Source: Enterococcus mundtii
GTDB taxonomy: Bacteria; Bacillota; Bacilli; Lactobacillales; Enterococcaceae
DNA: 64,000 nt
Reading direction: 5' to 3'
Assembly: GCF_013394305.1 (NCBI RefSeq)
Contig: NZ_AP019810.1
Span: 1,929,501-1,993,500 of the forward strand
Under the pieces are notes generated by a model. That model was not told where the DNA came from, did not search any database, and was given only the letters and a program-made list of their open reading frames with translations. Below, in pieces: positions 29,742 through 39,701 of this stretch; positions within the stretch are counted from its first letter, which is position 1; every line of letters starts with the position of its first letter. A program made the translations under genes and the position numbers.

Positions 29742-29832
29742 AAAAAAAGCGCCGAGACAGCGCTTGCTCCTAGAAGCTGATGACGAACAAAGCCTTATTT
29801 TAACTTGCTATATTGAATTGAATGCTACCAAT
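29742..29832 (-). ncRNA. tracrRNA of the type II-A CRISPR system
   Basis: The plus strand at 29805-29834 (ttgctatattgaattgaatg, then ctacca) closely matches the CRISPR repeat, so a minus-strand RNA would pair with it as the anti-repeat. Next on that RNA come agcaagttaaaataaggctt (the nexus, as in S. pyogenes tracrRNA), a short hairpin around tcatcagcttct, and a GC-rich terminator hairpin agcgctgtctcggcgct with seven T. The size of about 90 nt is inferred from promoter and terminator. It is divergent from cas9. It guides crRNA maturation and Cas9 loading. Confidence 0.9.
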
Positions 29833-29838
29833 GGTTTT

Positions 29839-29866
29839 ATTATAGCATAGATTGTCAGACTTACAA
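29839..29866 (-). promoter_or_regulatory. tracrRNA promoter
   Basis: On the minus strand TTGTAA (29866-29861) and TATAAT (29844-29839) are 16 nt apart. This places the start near 29832, immediately before the anti-repeat. Confidence 0.65.
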
Positions 29867-29917
29867 CAATATTTTTGATTTTGTTTTTTTATCATGTTGA
29901 GAGGTGAGGATTTAAGT

Positions 29918-32900
29918 ATGGAAAAAGAGTATACGATTGGATTAGATATTGGGACAAATTCGGTTGGATGGGCAGTGTTGACGGATGATTATCGATTAGT
30001 CGCAAGAAAAATGAGTATTCAAGGAGACTCGAATAGAAAGAAAATAAAAAAGAATTTTTGGGGTGCACGTTTATTCGAAGAAGGTAAAACTGCACAATTT
30101 CGACGGATCAAACGAACGAACCGTCGTAGGATCGCACGAAGACGTCAAAGAGTTTTAGCATTACAAGATATTTTTGCAGAAGAGATACATAAAAAAGATC
30201 CCAATTTTTTTGCTCGGCTAGAAGAAGGAGATCGTGTGGAAGCAGACAAACGATTTGCTAAGTTTCCTGTTTTTGCTACATTGTCGGAGGAAAAAAATTA
30301 TCATCGTCAATATCCGACCATCTACCATTTGAGGCATGATCTAGCAAACTCAAAAGAACAAGCAGATATTCGTTTAGTGTACTTAGCGATTGCCCATTGC
30401 TTGAAGTACAGAGGGCACTTTTTGTTTGAAGGAGAATTAGATACTGAAAATACCTCGGTAACCGAAAATTATCAGCAATTTTTACAAGCATACCAACAGT
30501 TCTTTCCAGAACCTATAGGAGATTTGGATGATGCTGTCCCTATTTTGACAGAGCGGCTATCTAAGGCAAAACGAGTGGAAAAAGTATTAGCTTATTATCC
30601 ATCTGAAAAAAGTACTGGAAATTTTGCTCAATTCCTTAAACTAATGGTCGGAAATCAAGCAAATTTTAAAAAGACGTTTGATTTAGAAGAAGAAATGAAG
30701 TTGAATTTTACTCGTGATTGTTATGAAGAGGATTTAAATGAACTGCTAGAAAAAACAAGTGACGATTATGCAGAATTATTTTTAAAAGCGAAGGGTGTGT
30801 ATGATGCGATTTTACTTTCGCAAATCCTTTCTAAGTCAGATGATGAAACGAAAGCTAAGTTGTCTGCGAATATGAAGTTGCGCTTTGAAGAGCACCAACG
30901 AGACCTTAAACAATTAAAAGAACTAGTCCGTAGAGACTTACCTAAAAAGTACGATGATTCCTTTAAGAATCGCAGTAAGAATGGATACGCTGGGTATGTC
31001 AAGGGGAAAGCGACACAAGAAGATTTTTATAAATTTCTAAGAACAGAACTAGCTGGATTAGAGGAAAGCCAATCAATCATGGAAAAAATTGATCTAGAGA
31101 TCTATCTATTGAAACAACGTACCTTTGCAAATGGGGTGATTCCTCATCAAATCCATTTAGTTGAAATGAGAGAAATTATGGATCGGCAGAAACGTTTTTA
31201 TCCTTTTCTAAAAGGGGCACAAGGAAAAATCGAGAAACTACTGACGTTTCGAATCCCATATTACGTAGGACCGTTGGCACAAGAAGGTCAAAGTCCTTTC
31301 GCTTGGATCAAACGTAAGAGTCCGAGCCAAATCACTCCATGGAATTTTGCAGAAGTGGTTGATAAAGAAAATTCAGCCATTGAATTTATTGAGCGAATGA
31401 CAAATCAAGATACGTATTTACCAAAGGAAAAAGTTTTACCAAAACAAAGTTTGATTTATCAAAGATTCATGATCTTCAATGAATTGACAAAAGTCAGTTA
31501 TACGGATGAACGTGGCAAATCTCACTATTTTTCAAGTGAACAAAAACGCAAGATTTTTAACGAGTTGTTCAAGCAACATCCAAGAGTAACAGAAAAACAA
31601 TTGAGGAAATTTTTAGAGTTGAACGAGCAGATCGATTCAACTGAAATCAAAGGAATTGAAACGTCATTCAATGCTTCTTATAGCACCTATCATGATTTGT
31701 TGAAATTATCAGATCAGATGGATACATTATTAGATGATCCCGATATGACAACGATGTTTGAAGAAATTATCAAAATTTTGACGATTTTTGAAGACAGAGA
31801 AATGATTAGGGAACAACTGAAACCGTACGAAACTGTCTTAGGTCTTCCAGCTATCAAGAAATTAGCAAAAAAACATTATACTGGTTGGGGACGGCTATCG
31901 GAAAAAATGATCCAAGGAATGCGAGAGAAGCAGTCCCGGAAAACCATTCTTGATTATTTGATCGATGATGATGATTTTCCTTGCAATCGTAATCGAAATT
32001 TCATGCAACTAATCAATGATGATCATCTTTCGTTTAAAGAAACGATTGCTAATGAATTGATCATGAGCGACTCAAACGTATTGCTTGATCAAGTGAAGGC
32101 TATCCCAGGAAGTCCTGCGGTCAAAAAAGGGATTTGGCAAAGTATCAAAATCGTCGAAGAAATCATTGGTATCATCGGTAAGGCACCTAAGAACATAGTG
32201 ATTGAAATGGCACGTGAGAATCAAAGAACAAGCCGTTCAAGACCCCGCTTAAAAGCCTTAGAAGAAGCATTGAAGAATATCGACAGTCCATTGTTGAAAG
32301 ACTATCCAACAGATAATCAAGCGCTACAAAAAGATCGACTGTATTTATATTATTTGCAAAATGGAAAAGATATGTATACAGGTGAACCACTAGAGATTCA
32401 TCGTTTATCAGAATATGATATTGACCATATTATTCCTAGAAGTTTTATTGTTGATAATTCTTTAGATAATAAGGTCCTAGTTTCATCAAAAGTCAATCGT
32501 GGAAAGTTAGATAATGCCCCGGACCCACTTGTTGTCAAAAGAATGCGATCACATTGGGAAAAGCTACATCAAGCAAAATTGATCAGTGACAAAAAACTAG
32601 CCAATCTTACAAAACAAAATCTGACCGAGGCAGACAAGGCAAGATTTATCCAACGCCAGTTAGTCGAAACAAGACAGATAACGAAACATGTTGCCAATCT
32701 GTTACATCAGCATTTTAATTTACCAGAAGAAGTAAGTGCGACTGAGAAAACAAGTATCATTACCTTGAAATCAACGTTGACAAGCCAATTCCGTCAGATG
32801 TTCGATATTTATAAGGTGAGAGAGATCAATCATCACCACCATGCCCACGACGCTTATTTAAACGGAGTAGTCGCAATGACTTTACTAAAAAAATATCCTA

Positions 32901-33910
32901 AGTTGGCACCAGAATTTGTCTACGGAAGTTATATCAAAGGGGATATCAACCAGATCAATAAAGCAACTGCAAAAAAAGAATTCTATTCTAATATCATGAA
33001 ATTTTTTGAAAGTGAAGAAATCATTTGTGATGAGCAAGGTGAAGTGATTTGGAATAAAAAACGTGATCTCTCAACAATCAAGAAGACGATTGGCGCACAC
33101 CAAGTGAATATCGTTAAGAAAGTAGAAAAACAAAAAGGTGGATTCTATAAGGAAACAATTAATTCAAAAGCGAATCCAGAAAAACTAATTCCAAGAAAAG
33201 CATCATTAGATCCTTTGAAATATGGTGGCTATGGTAGCCCACTTGTGGCATATACGGTGATTTTTATCTTTGAAAAAGGAAAACAGAAGAAGGTAACCAA
33301 AGGAATCGAAGGAATTACCGTTATGGAACAATTGAGATTCGAACAAGACCCACGAGAGTTTCTAAAAACAAAAGGCTATGAGGGCGTAAAACAATGGCTG
33401 ATATTGCCTAAATATATATTATTCGAAGCACAAGGTGGATATCGGAGAATGATTGCGAGTCATCAAGAAACGCAAAAAGCTAACTCATTGATTTTACCTG
33501 AAAATCTAGTTACATTGCTTTATCATGCAAGACATTACGATGAAATCAATCATAAAGTGAGTTTTGATTATGTCAATGCGCATAAAGAAGGGTTTAATGA
33601 CATTTTTGATTTTATCTCTGACTTTGGGGTGCGTTATATTTTGGCTCCTCAACATCTTGAAAAAATAAAAGTTGCCTATGAAAAAAATAAAGAGGTAGAT
33701 CTGAAAGAAATGATAGATGCTATTTTATCTTTATTGAAATTTACGTTATTTGGTGCTTCTGTTGAGTTTAAGTTTTTTGATATTAAGATATTAAAAAGAT
33801 ATAAGAGTTTGACCGACATTTGGGAAGCAACCATTATCTACCAATCGGTTACTGGATTATATGAAAGGCGAGTGGAGGTAAGGAAGTTATGGGATGGAGA
33901 ACGCTTGTAA
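29918..33910 (+). CDS. cas9: CRISPR-associated endonuclease Cas9, type II-A
   Basis: 1330 residues. RuvC-I is [13 protein letters not shown] with catalytic D10, followed by the Arg-rich bridge helix ([17 protein letters not shown], about 60-76). RuvC-II is [10 protein letters not shown] with E763, HNH is [11 protein letters not shown] with H837, and RuvC-III is [12 protein letters not shown] with D978. All nuclease residues are present, so it should cut both DNA strands under crRNA:tracrRNA guidance. The C-terminal ~250 residues form the PAM-interacting region ([17 protein letters not shown] and onward), close in style to S. pyogenes and other enterococcal Cas9. The start follows gaggtgagga; an earlier in-frame codon at 29894 is disfavoured. 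The gene overlaps cas1 by 22 nt. Confidence 0.97.
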   Translation: MEKEYTIGLDIGTNSVGWAVLTDDYRLVARKMSIQGDSNRKKIKKNFWGARLFEEGKTAQFRRIKRTNRRRIARRRQRVLALQDIFAEEIHKKDPNFFARLEEGDRVEADKRFAKFPVFATLSEEKNYHRQYPTIYHLRHDLANSKEQADIRLVYLAIAHCLKYRGHFLFEGELDTENTSVTENYQQFLQAYQQFFPEPIGDLDDAVPILTERLSKAKRVEKVLAYYPSEKSTGNFAQFLKLMVGNQANFKKTFDLEEEMKLNFTRDCYEEDLNELLEKTSDDYAELFLKAKGVYDAILLSQILSKSDDETKAKLSANMKLRFEEHQRDLKQLKELVRRDLPKKYDDSFKNRSKNGYAGYVKGKATQEDFYKFLRTELAGLEESQSIMEKIDLEIYLLKQRTFANGVIPHQIHLVEMREIMDRQKRFYPFLKGAQGKIEKLLTFRIPYYVGPLAQEGQSPFAWIKRKSPSQITPWNFAEVVDKENSAIEFIERMTNQDTYLPKEKVLPKQSLIYQRFMIFNELTKVSYTDERGKSHYFSSEQKRKIFNELFKQHPRVTEKQLRKFLELNEQIDSTEIKGIETSFNASYSTYHDLLKLSDQMDTLLDDPDMTTMFEEIIKILTIFEDREMIREQLKPYETVLGLPAIKKLAKKHYTGWGRLSEKMIQGMREKQSRKTILDYLIDDDDFPCNRNRNFMQLINDDHLSFKETIANELIMSDSNVLLDQVKAIPGSPAVKKGIWQSIKIVEEIIGIIGKAPKNIVIEMARENQRTSRSRPRLKALEEALKNIDSPLLKDYPTDNQALQKDRLYLYYLQNGKDMYTGEPLEIHRLSEYDIDHIIPRSFIVDNSLDNKVLVSSKVNRGKLDNAPDPLVVKRMRSHWEKLHQAKLISDKKLANLTKQNLTEADKARFIQRQLVETRQITKHVANLLHQHFNLPEEVSATEKTSIITLKSTLTSQFRQMFDIYKVREINHHHHAHDAYLNGVVAMTLLKKYPKLAPEFVYGSYIKGDINQINKATAKKEFYSNIMKFFESEEIICDEQGEVIWNKKRDLSTIKKTIGAHQVNIVKKVEKQKGGFYKETINSKANPEKLIPRKASLDPLKYGGYGSPLVAYTVIFIFEKGKQKKVTKGIEGITVMEQLRFEQDPREFLKTKGYEGVKQWLILPKYILFEAQGGYRRMIASHQETQKANSLILPENLVTLLYHARHYDEINHKVSFDYVNAHKEGFNDIFDFISDFGVRYILAPQHLEKIKVAYEKNKEVDLKEMIDAILSLLKFTLFGASVEFKFFDIKILKRYKSLTDIWEATIIYQSVTGLYERRVEVRKLWDGERL

Positions 33911-34755
33911 TCAATACACATTCAAAATTGACCTATACAAACAATCATTTGATTTTTAGGAACGCAGAAAGAACAGAAAAAATCCACTTGTCAGAAATCG
34001 ATGTTCTATTATTAGAAACTACGGATATCACGATTACTACAATGTTGCTCAAGCGTTTAGTGGATGAAAAAGTCCTTGTCTTGTTCTGTGATGACAAACG
34101 ATTACCTACTGCAAAATTGCAGCCATTTTATAGTCGGCATGATAGCAGTTTACAATTGACTCGGCAAATCGAATGGAAGAAAGATGACAAAGCGAGTGTT
34201 TGGACTGAGATCATCACACAGAAAATCAACAATCAGCAACGTTTTTTAGAAAAGCGTTTATTTACTGAAAAAGCAGAAGCAATTGCTCAGTTGACTGCCA
34301 GTTTACAATTACTAGATCCAACCAATCGAGAAGGCCATGCAGCCAGAATTTATTTCCAAACATTGTTTGGAAATAAATTCACTAGAGAAGCAGACAATGC
34401 AATCAATGCTGGATTAGATTATGGATATACTTTATTGATGAGTCTATTTGCTCGAGAAATCGTCAAGAATGGTTGCATGACTCAATTTGGGTTGAAACAT
34501 GCCAATCAGTTTAATGACTTTAACTTAGCCAGTGATTTAATGGAGCCGTTTCGCCCATTAGTCGATCAAATCGTGTACGAGGTACGTGAGAAAGAATTTC
34601 CAATAATCAAACGCAGATTATTCGATCTGTTCTTAACGAATTATTCTTATGAGAAAAAAGAGATGTTCCTGACAAATATCGTTGCAGATTATACAAAGAA
34701 AGTAATCAAAGCATTAAATAAAGAAGCGAAAGGAGTTCCACACTTCGGAATATGA
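33889..34755 (+). CDS. cas1: CRISPR-associated integrase Cas1, type II
   Basis: 288 residues. The N-terminal beta domain ([17 protein letters not shown], then [18 protein letters not shown]) precedes the helical catalytic domain with [13 protein letters not shown] (conserved Glu replaced in position by the family-specific pattern), [11 protein letters not shown] and [24 protein letters not shown], where the His and Asp/Glu metal ligands lie. With Cas2 it integrates new spacers at the leader end. The start lies inside the end of cas9; the stop overlaps the start of cas2 by 4 nt. Confidence 0.96.
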   Translation: MGWRTLVINTHSKLTYTNNHLIFRNAERTEKIHLSEIDVLLLETTDITITTMLLKRLVDEKVLVLFCDDKRLPTAKLQPFYSRHDSSLQLTRQIEWKKDDKASVWTEIITQKINNQQRFLEKRLFTEKAEAIAQLTASLQLLDPTNREGHAARIYFQTLFGNKFTREADNAINAGLDYGYTLLMSLFAREIVKNGCMTQFGLKHANQFNDFNLASDLMEPFRPLVDQIVYEVREKEFPIIKRRLFDLFLTNYSYEKKEMFLTNIVADYTKKVIKALNKEAKGVPHFGI

Positions 34756-35096
34756 GTTATCGCTATATGAGAATGATATTAATGTTCGATATGCCAACTG
34801 AAACCGTCGATGACCGCAAAGCTTATCGTCGTTTTCGAAAATTTTTGATCAGTGAAGGCTTCATCATGCATCAGTTTTCCGTCTATAGTAAACTCCTGCT
34901 TAACAATACCGCCAATCAGGTAATGATCGGTCGTTTAAAAGGGAATAATCCTAAGAAAGGGTTGATCACGATCCTTACAGTAACAGAAAAGCAATTTGGT
35001 CGAATGATTTATTTGACTGGTGAAAAAGATCAAAGTATCGGGAATCTAGATGACCGAGTGATCTTTTTAGGAGAGGAGTTCAATGATGAATCTTAA
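34752..35096 (+). CDS. cas2: CRISPR-associated protein Cas2
   Basis: 114 residues, slightly longer than many Cas2 proteins but usual for type II-A. The ferredoxin-like fold is shown by [20 protein letters not shown] (conserved Asp in strand 1), [20 protein letters not shown] and a C-terminal strand ending in [11 protein letters not shown]. It forms the structural core of the Cas1-Cas2 integration complex. The ATGA junction with cas1 and overlap of 14 nt with csn2 show tight coupling. Confidence 0.95.
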   Translation: MSYRYMRMILMFDMPTETVDDRKAYRRFRKFLISEGFIMHQFSVYSKLLLNNTANQVMIGRLKGNNPKKGLITILTVTEKQFGRMIYLTGEKDQSIGNLDDRVIFLGEEFNDES

Positions 35097-35751
35097 TTTT
35101 TCATTACTTGATCAGCCAATGAAATTTGAGCATGCGAATTTTTTTATCATAGAAGACGTGACGGTGTTTGCTAAAATGATCCAACAGCTGTACACCTATA
35201 AAGAAAATGGTGAAGTGAAGTTATTCAATGAACGGCATGAAACGATTAAAGAAAGCGAATTGATGATGATAACAGATATTTTGGGCTTTGACATCAATTC
35301 AGCCGCGACACTGAAATTGATTTATTCAGATTTAGAAAGACAATTGAACGAAAAGCCAGAAGTGAAGTCGATGATCACTAAATTGACAGATACGATCAGT
35401 GAACTGATTGAGTATGAATTATTAGACCATGAGATGGACTTGGAAAGTGATGAGATCACGATTTTAGAATTATTCAAGGCGTTAGGAGTCAAAATAGAAA
35501 CGACGAGTGATACGATTTATGAAAAAATAATCGAGATTTTACAAGTATTTAAGTATCTGACAAAAAAGAAACTATTAATCTTTATCAATGTTTGTTCGTA
35601 TTTAACGTTGAAAGAAATAGAAGAAATACGATCTTATATTTCTTTATGTAACATGGATGTTCTTTTTATCGAACCAAGAAAAATTGCAGGAATCACACAA
35701 ACAATCTTAGATAATGATTATTTTTTAATAGATGGTAGTATGGTAGAATAA
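35083..35751 (+). CDS. csn2: CRISPR adaptation protein Csn2, type II-A
   Basis: 222 residues, matching the short Csn2 class of S. pyogenes/E. faecalis type II-A loci. [45 protein letters not shown] and [23 protein letters not shown] are typical. Csn2 forms a tetrameric ring that slides on DNA ends and is needed for spacer acquisition. A second in-frame ATG at 35086 is equally possible; ggagaggag lies upstream. Its presence fixes the subtype as II-A. Confidence 0.94.
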   Translation: MMNLNFSLLDQPMKFEHANFFIIEDVTVFAKMIQQLYTYKENGEVKLFNERHETIKESELMMITDILGFDINSAATLKLIYSDLERQLNEKPEVKSMITKLTDTISELIEYELLDHEMDLESDEITILELFKALGVKIETTSDTIYEKIIEILQVFKYLTKKKLLIFINVCSYLTLKEIEEIRSYISLCNMDVLFIEPRKIAGITQTILDNDYFLIDGSMVE

Positions 35752-35837
35752 AAGAAAATAAGTATTCAATTCTGAAGTTTTGCTATGAACGAATCGCGCG
35801 ATTACGAAACTTTGTCAGAAAAAATTTTTTCTACGAG
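35752..35837 (+). promoter_or_regulatory. CRISPR leader
   Basis: About 86 nt of AT-rich sequence between csn2 and the first repeat, ending in ttttttctacgag. The terminal ctacgag is the conserved leader-anchoring end of type II-A arrays, which positions Cas1-Cas2 at the first repeat. An inverted pair (cgaatcgcgcgattacg) lies in its centre. Confidence 0.75.
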
Positions 35838-36651
35838 GTTTTAGAGCTATGTTGAATTGAATGCTTCCAAAACACACCACCAACACACGCCACATCACAA
35901 GGCGTTTTAGAGCTATGTTGAATTGAATGCTTCCAAAACTCAAGTTTCTTCTTCACTACTAAAGGTTTTGTTTTAGAGCTATGTTGAATTGAATGCTTCC
36001 AAAACTGTGCTGATATTGAAGGAGTGGAAAGCTTCGTTTTAGAGCTATGTTGAATTGAATGCTTCCAAAACTTTTCATCTTGATATAAAGTAGGCTTATA
36101 TGTTTTAGAGCTATGTTGAATTGAATGCTTCCAAAACCAATTGATGAAATTGAACCAGCAACAGTAGGTTTTAGAGCTATGTTGAATTGAATGCTTCCAA
36201 AACTGGTTATCAATATACGTTAAAACTTTGTCTGTTTTAGAGCTATGTTGAATTGAATGCTTCCAAAACTAAATTATTTGGTGCATGTGACTACGTAACG
36301 TTTTAGAGCTATGTTGAATTGAATGCTTCCAAAACGATGTACTTGACGACGAAGGCAATCCAATTGTTTTAGAGCTATGTTGAATTGAATGCTTCCAAAA
36401 CGGGCAAGTGACTGGCGTGTAGCTGGTATAGGTTTTAGAGCTATGTTGAATTGAATGCTTCCAAAACCCCATTGATTGAAGCAATGATAAAATCTCGGTT
36501 TTAGAGCTATGTTGAATTGAATGCTTCCAAAACGGCATATAGCCGTCTAGTTCTCTCCATTCAGTTTTAGAGCTATGTTGAATTGAATGCTTCCAAAACA
36601 ACATACTTCATTAATGATCCTAAAAAGTCGTTTTAGAGCTATGTTGAATTG
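35838..36651 (+). CRISPR. type II-A CRISPR array, 12 full repeats plus a degenerate terminal repeat, 12 spacers
   Basis: Repeats start at 35838 and recur every 66 nt to 36564, each 36 nt (gttttagagctatg at the 5' end, gaatgcttccaaaac at the 3' end) and identical by eye. The thirteenth, at 36630, keeps only the first 22 nt. All 12 spacers are exactly 30 nt, and none are alike. The leader-proximal side is next to csn2; the decayed repeat marks the oldest end. The repeat's 3' two thirds pair with the tracrRNA anti-repeat. Some spacers read as open protein-like codons (for example the eighth, DVLDDEGNPI), as expected of phage or plasmid genes, but no source was searched. Confidence 0.98.
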
Positions 36652-36727
36652 TCTGCCATTACTAGCTATACTGGATCTCAGTAAAAAGATGATAGTGGGA
36701 TTCACTAATAAAAAGTACAGAGTCAGA

Positions 36728-36759
36728 AGAAAACACAGACACTTGTGTTTTCTTTTTTT
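36728..36759 (+). terminator. intrinsic terminator downstream of the CRISPR array
   Basis: agaaaacacagacacttgtg and tttt complete a hairpin (gaaaacac/gtgttttc) with seven T. Confidence 0.85.
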
Positions 36760-36825
36760 GCTCAAACTGGACGAAACTCTTTACTCTTAGTAGGATAGGA
36801 GTAGAAGAAAAAGTGGGGTGTAAAG

Positions 36826-37188
36826 ATGTTTAGTGAAACGTTGGTCCATTTGTTGGAATGGGTGACTGCGATTTTGAATATTTTCTCGATTTTAGTCTTG
36901 TTGGTTGGAATTTTTTTAGTTTTAAAAAATTTGATGTTGGAACGTCCATTGATTAAAGATTATGCGACACGTAATCGGCGCAATGCGGATATTCGAAAAC
37001 TACTAGCTAGTTACATTTTGTTGAGTTTAGAAGTACTGATCGTGGCAGATCTCATCGAATCTGTCATTAAACCAACTTGGACAGACATTTTAAAATTAGC
37101 ATTGATCATTATCATTCGCACGATCATCTCTTATTTCTTAAATTTAGAAATTGCGAGTCATGTATCGCATGAAAGAAGGGAAGTTTGA
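36826..37188 (+). CDS. DUF1622 family membrane protein (first of a pair)
   Basis: 120 residues with three hydrophobic helices: AILNIFSILVLLVGIFLVL, ILLSLEVLIVADLIESVI and LALIIIIRTIISYFLNLEI. The order and the ADLIESVIKPTW and RTIISYFLN segments match DUF1622 (PF07784), whose function is unknown. A ribosome site ggggtg lies upstream. The stop overlaps the start of a close paralogue, so they are co-translated. It lies 70 nt after the CRISPR array's terminator and has no evident link to it. Confidence 0.8.
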   Translation: MFSETLVHLLEWVTAILNIFSILVLLVGIFLVLKNLMLERPLIKDYATRNRRNADIRKLLASYILLSLEVLIVADLIESVIKPTWTDILKLALIIIIRTIISYFLNLEIASHVSHERREV

Positions 37189-37544
37189 TGGAGATCAGTT
37201 GGATGACACTGCTTTATCCATATCTTGAATGGTTGGTCTTGATTTTAGATATTTTTGCCATTGTGGTCTTATTATGGGGAGGCTTTCTTTCAATCAAAGA
37301 TTTTTTGAAAGATTCCTTGAATCCGTCATTCAAACAAAATGAACGGATTCATCAAAATAATGGCATCAAAAAAATGCTGGGTGGGTATATCTTGTTGAGT
37401 TTAGAGATATTGATTTCTGCTGGGATCATCGAGTCGATCATCAAACCGACATTACAAGATATTTTTCAGTTGGCCGCATTAGTTGTGATTCGTACGATCA
37501 TCTCTTACTTCTTGAATAAAGAAATCGGCCCAGCAGATGTCTAA
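37188..37544 (+). CDS. DUF1622 family membrane protein (second of a pair)
   Basis: 118 residues and clearly a paralogue of the preceding protein: same helix order (LVLILDIFAIVVLLWGGFL; ILLSLEILISAGIIESIIKPT; RTIISYFLNKEI), with shared IESIIKP and RTIISYFLN segments. The ATG at 37188 overlaps the previous stop by 1 nt with agaaggg upstream; a TTG at 37185 would add one residue. The pair may form a heteromeric membrane complex (inference). A terminator follows. Confidence 0.8.
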   Translation: MEISWMTLLYPYLEWLVLILDIFAIVVLLWGGFLSIKDFLKDSLNPSFKQNERIHQNNGIKKMLGGYILLSLEILISAGIIESIIKPTLQDIFQLAALVVIRTIISYFLNKEIGPADV

Positions 37545-37631
37545 GTTTGCATCATCATAGGCAGAATGGGTAAATGATATTAGTGATCACGTCTCTTAAA
37601 ATTGAATAGTTTTTCAGAAAGTAACGATTAT

Positions 37632-37690
37632 AAAAAAGCTAGAAAAGCTAAAATCTTGTAGGATGAATTTTTGGTTTTCTAGCTTTTTTT
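37632..37690. terminator. bidirectional terminator
   Basis: aaaaaagctagaaaa and ttttctagcttttttt form the stem, between the DUF1622 pair (+) and the convergent Mga-like gene (-). Confidence 0.75.
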
Positions 37691-37771
37691 ATGGAACTGT
37701 CTAGCTTTTCACACACTTTATACGACAGAATAAATGTGTGCAAGAGTTACTATTACGAAAGTATGCCTTCC

Positions 37772-39202
37772 TCATGAACTACTTTTTACAAGCAGTATAA
37801 TTGCTTGTTCCACTGTTTCGACTGAGATTGGAATAATTTGTTCCATGGACAAGGCCACAGGTGTGTAGAGTGTACGTTCACACAACAGCCGGTTAGATGA
37901 GGCTGCCACAAAATCGATAGCTTCTTTACTTAATTGTTTATAAATCATTGGCTCGACGGAAATGTCACATGTCGTAACAGCCTCTAAAGCTTCGCGATAA
38001 ATCAGGTATTTGATATCTGAGTTGGTCACGATCCGCACAGTTAATTTTTGTTTATCTAAGCGTAAAATGCCAGTCAATTCAATAACGAATGACCGCAGAC
38101 AATTTGGATTGATCTTTAATTGATAAGGAAGTGCATGGCTCCAATCGCTAACGATCCGTTTTACTTCTTCAAATAACTCTCGTTGTTCATCGGTCAATAA
38201 ATGAAATTTTTCAGGTAAGAACAATTGATAGTTTTTCCAAGCAGAACGCAAAATACGTATCAAAGCACGTTCAAAAGCTTTGTTTCCAAGAAAAGCATGA
38301 TCAAAATGTTGTTCAAATTGTTGGATCAATTGTTTTGTCTCTGGATTATTTTCAATAAAGACCTGATGCAGTTGGGCAAAATCCTGCTCGATTGCTTCAT
38401 AAGAATCAAATCCATAATCACATAAATTGAAGAGTATCAGAATAAAATAAAATTCATTTGGTTGAAAAAATTGCTTAAACGGACTTTCTTCCCAAGCTGC
38501 AAGAACGAAATGATAAATCGGTCTCTTTTTGATTTCATCGATGAAGGATTGATCGATTGATAGCGGGGCGTCTTTTTGATAGAACAGACTGATCAGAAAG
38601 CCTGTTTGCAAAATCTCTTGGGTATCCCGATCATAGATCCGCCCACTTTTTTTCGTGACTGCTTGAATAAACTCTTGCGCTTGGACATCAAAGGAGCAAG
38701 GAAGAGAGAGGTCAGGCAATGTGCCTGTCCGATAGCTCACATTTAGCAAAACCAAGCGTCTTTCGATGTCAGTAAAGTGAGGGGAATGATGTTCAATGGC
38801 GATATCGCATGCTTGAAAGTAGTCTAACACTTGTTTCTTCAATGCGTAAGCTTTGCTGACTGAAACAAATTCGAGTTCGGTCAATTGGATATAATCTGGT
38901 TCATCTTCTAAGTAAAGAAGGCAAGTTTTTAAAAATAAAGACGGCCGAGAGAGTCGTTGCATCAATTGGAAGCGAGAAGTTGTTGGTGCGAAGTATAAAG
39001 AATAGGTTTCTTTTTCTTTTGATTGATAAATGATTTGGTCGCTCAATTCTCTACTTAATGATTTGATATCATTCAACAGAGTGGTTTGACAAACATGTAA
39101 CAAAGTAGCTGTCGTTGGAAGATGGACTTCCTTATTTACATAAAACTGTCCACAAAGAAAGAGTTGGCGTAAGAGATTTTTCTCAAGATAATGTTCAATC
39201 AT
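37772..39202 (-). CDS. Mga-like helix-turn-helix transcriptional regulator
   Basis: 476 residues. The N-terminal helix-turn-helix (TTATLLHVCQTTLLNDIKSLSREL, about 30-53) is followed by long PRD-like helical regions and a C-terminal EIIB-like part (KLTVRIVTNSDIKYLIYREAL), the layout of Mga/AtxA-type virulence and metabolic regulators. It is divergent from the amino acid decarboxylase gene across 499 nt, and is its likely local regulator (inference). The PRD regions suggest control by PTS phosphorylation. The ATG follows aggagg. Confidence 0.82.
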   Translation of the reverse strand: MIEHYLEKNLLRQLFLCGQFYVNKEVHLPTTATLLHVCQTTLLNDIKSLSRELSDQIIYQSKEKETYSLYFAPTTSRFQLMQRLSRPSLFLKTCLLYLEDEPDYIQLTELEFVSVSKAYALKKQVLDYFQACDIAIEHHSPHFTDIERRLVLLNVSYRTGTLPDLSLPCSFDVQAQEFIQAVTKKSGRIYDRDTQEILQTGFLISLFYQKDAPLSIDQSFIDEIKKRPIYHFVLAAWEESPFKQFFQPNEFYFILILFNLCDYGFDSYEAIEQDFAQLHQVFIENNPETKQLIQQFEQHFDHAFLGNKAFERALIRILRSAWKNYQLFLPEKFHLLTDEQRELFEEVKRIVSDWSHALPYQLKINPNCLRSFVIELTGILRLDKQKLTVRIVTNSDIKYLIYREALEAVTTCDISVEPMIYKQLSKEAIDFVAASSNRLLCERTLYTPVALSMEQIIPISVETVEQAIILLVKSSS

Positions 39203-39701
39203 GGGGAATCCTCCCTATTTGTATAGTCATGCACAAGCACTTAGCTATTATGCCATGTTTTTTGTAGATACGCATCTATCACCCAATCTTTCTTAGCAAA
39301 CAAGATGCTAAATTTACTTATTTTTGTTATTGTATCTGTTTTAATTAAAAAAATTGGGAACTGATTGATAAAAAGAACCAAATAGAAAAAACAAATATGA
39401 ATATTTTTCAACGAATAAGTACATTTGATTTCTTTTTTTTTGTTCGTGACTTAAACGTTATAATCAATAAATTGAACCATTCTTAGATAGGGAGTTTAGT
39501 CACATCGTTCGTTTTTTTGAGCTAAAAATACAGAATAATCAGACTTTATTTTTTTTGTCTTCAAAGTAAGAAATATAAAGATATGTTATTAAAAAAATTT
39601 TTTTAAAATTTGAGCGTATAGTCAAACACGTAAACTGATCAAGCAACAACAGCCGGCTGATTATTTCCTGTGATCAGGTAACAAGAGAGGAGAAATGAAT
39701 C
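39203..39701. promoter_or_regulatory. divergent intergenic region of the decarboxylase locus
   Basis: 499 nt, very AT-rich. An imperfect hairpin, ctgatcaagc facing tgatcag (39636-39679), lies just before the decarboxylase ribosome site. No ORF, tRNA-like T-box or tyrosyl-tRNA synthetase gene is seen, unlike many tdc loci. It probably holds both divergent promoters and Mga-like operator sites, but none can be fixed by eye. Confidence 0.4.

Noticed and set aside
35959-36604. Minus-strand open frames made of repeated FGSIQFNIALK or FWKHSIQHSSKT units
   Set aside because: These are translations of the CRISPR repeat, whose 66-nt period keeps one frame open; no ribosome site or start fits.
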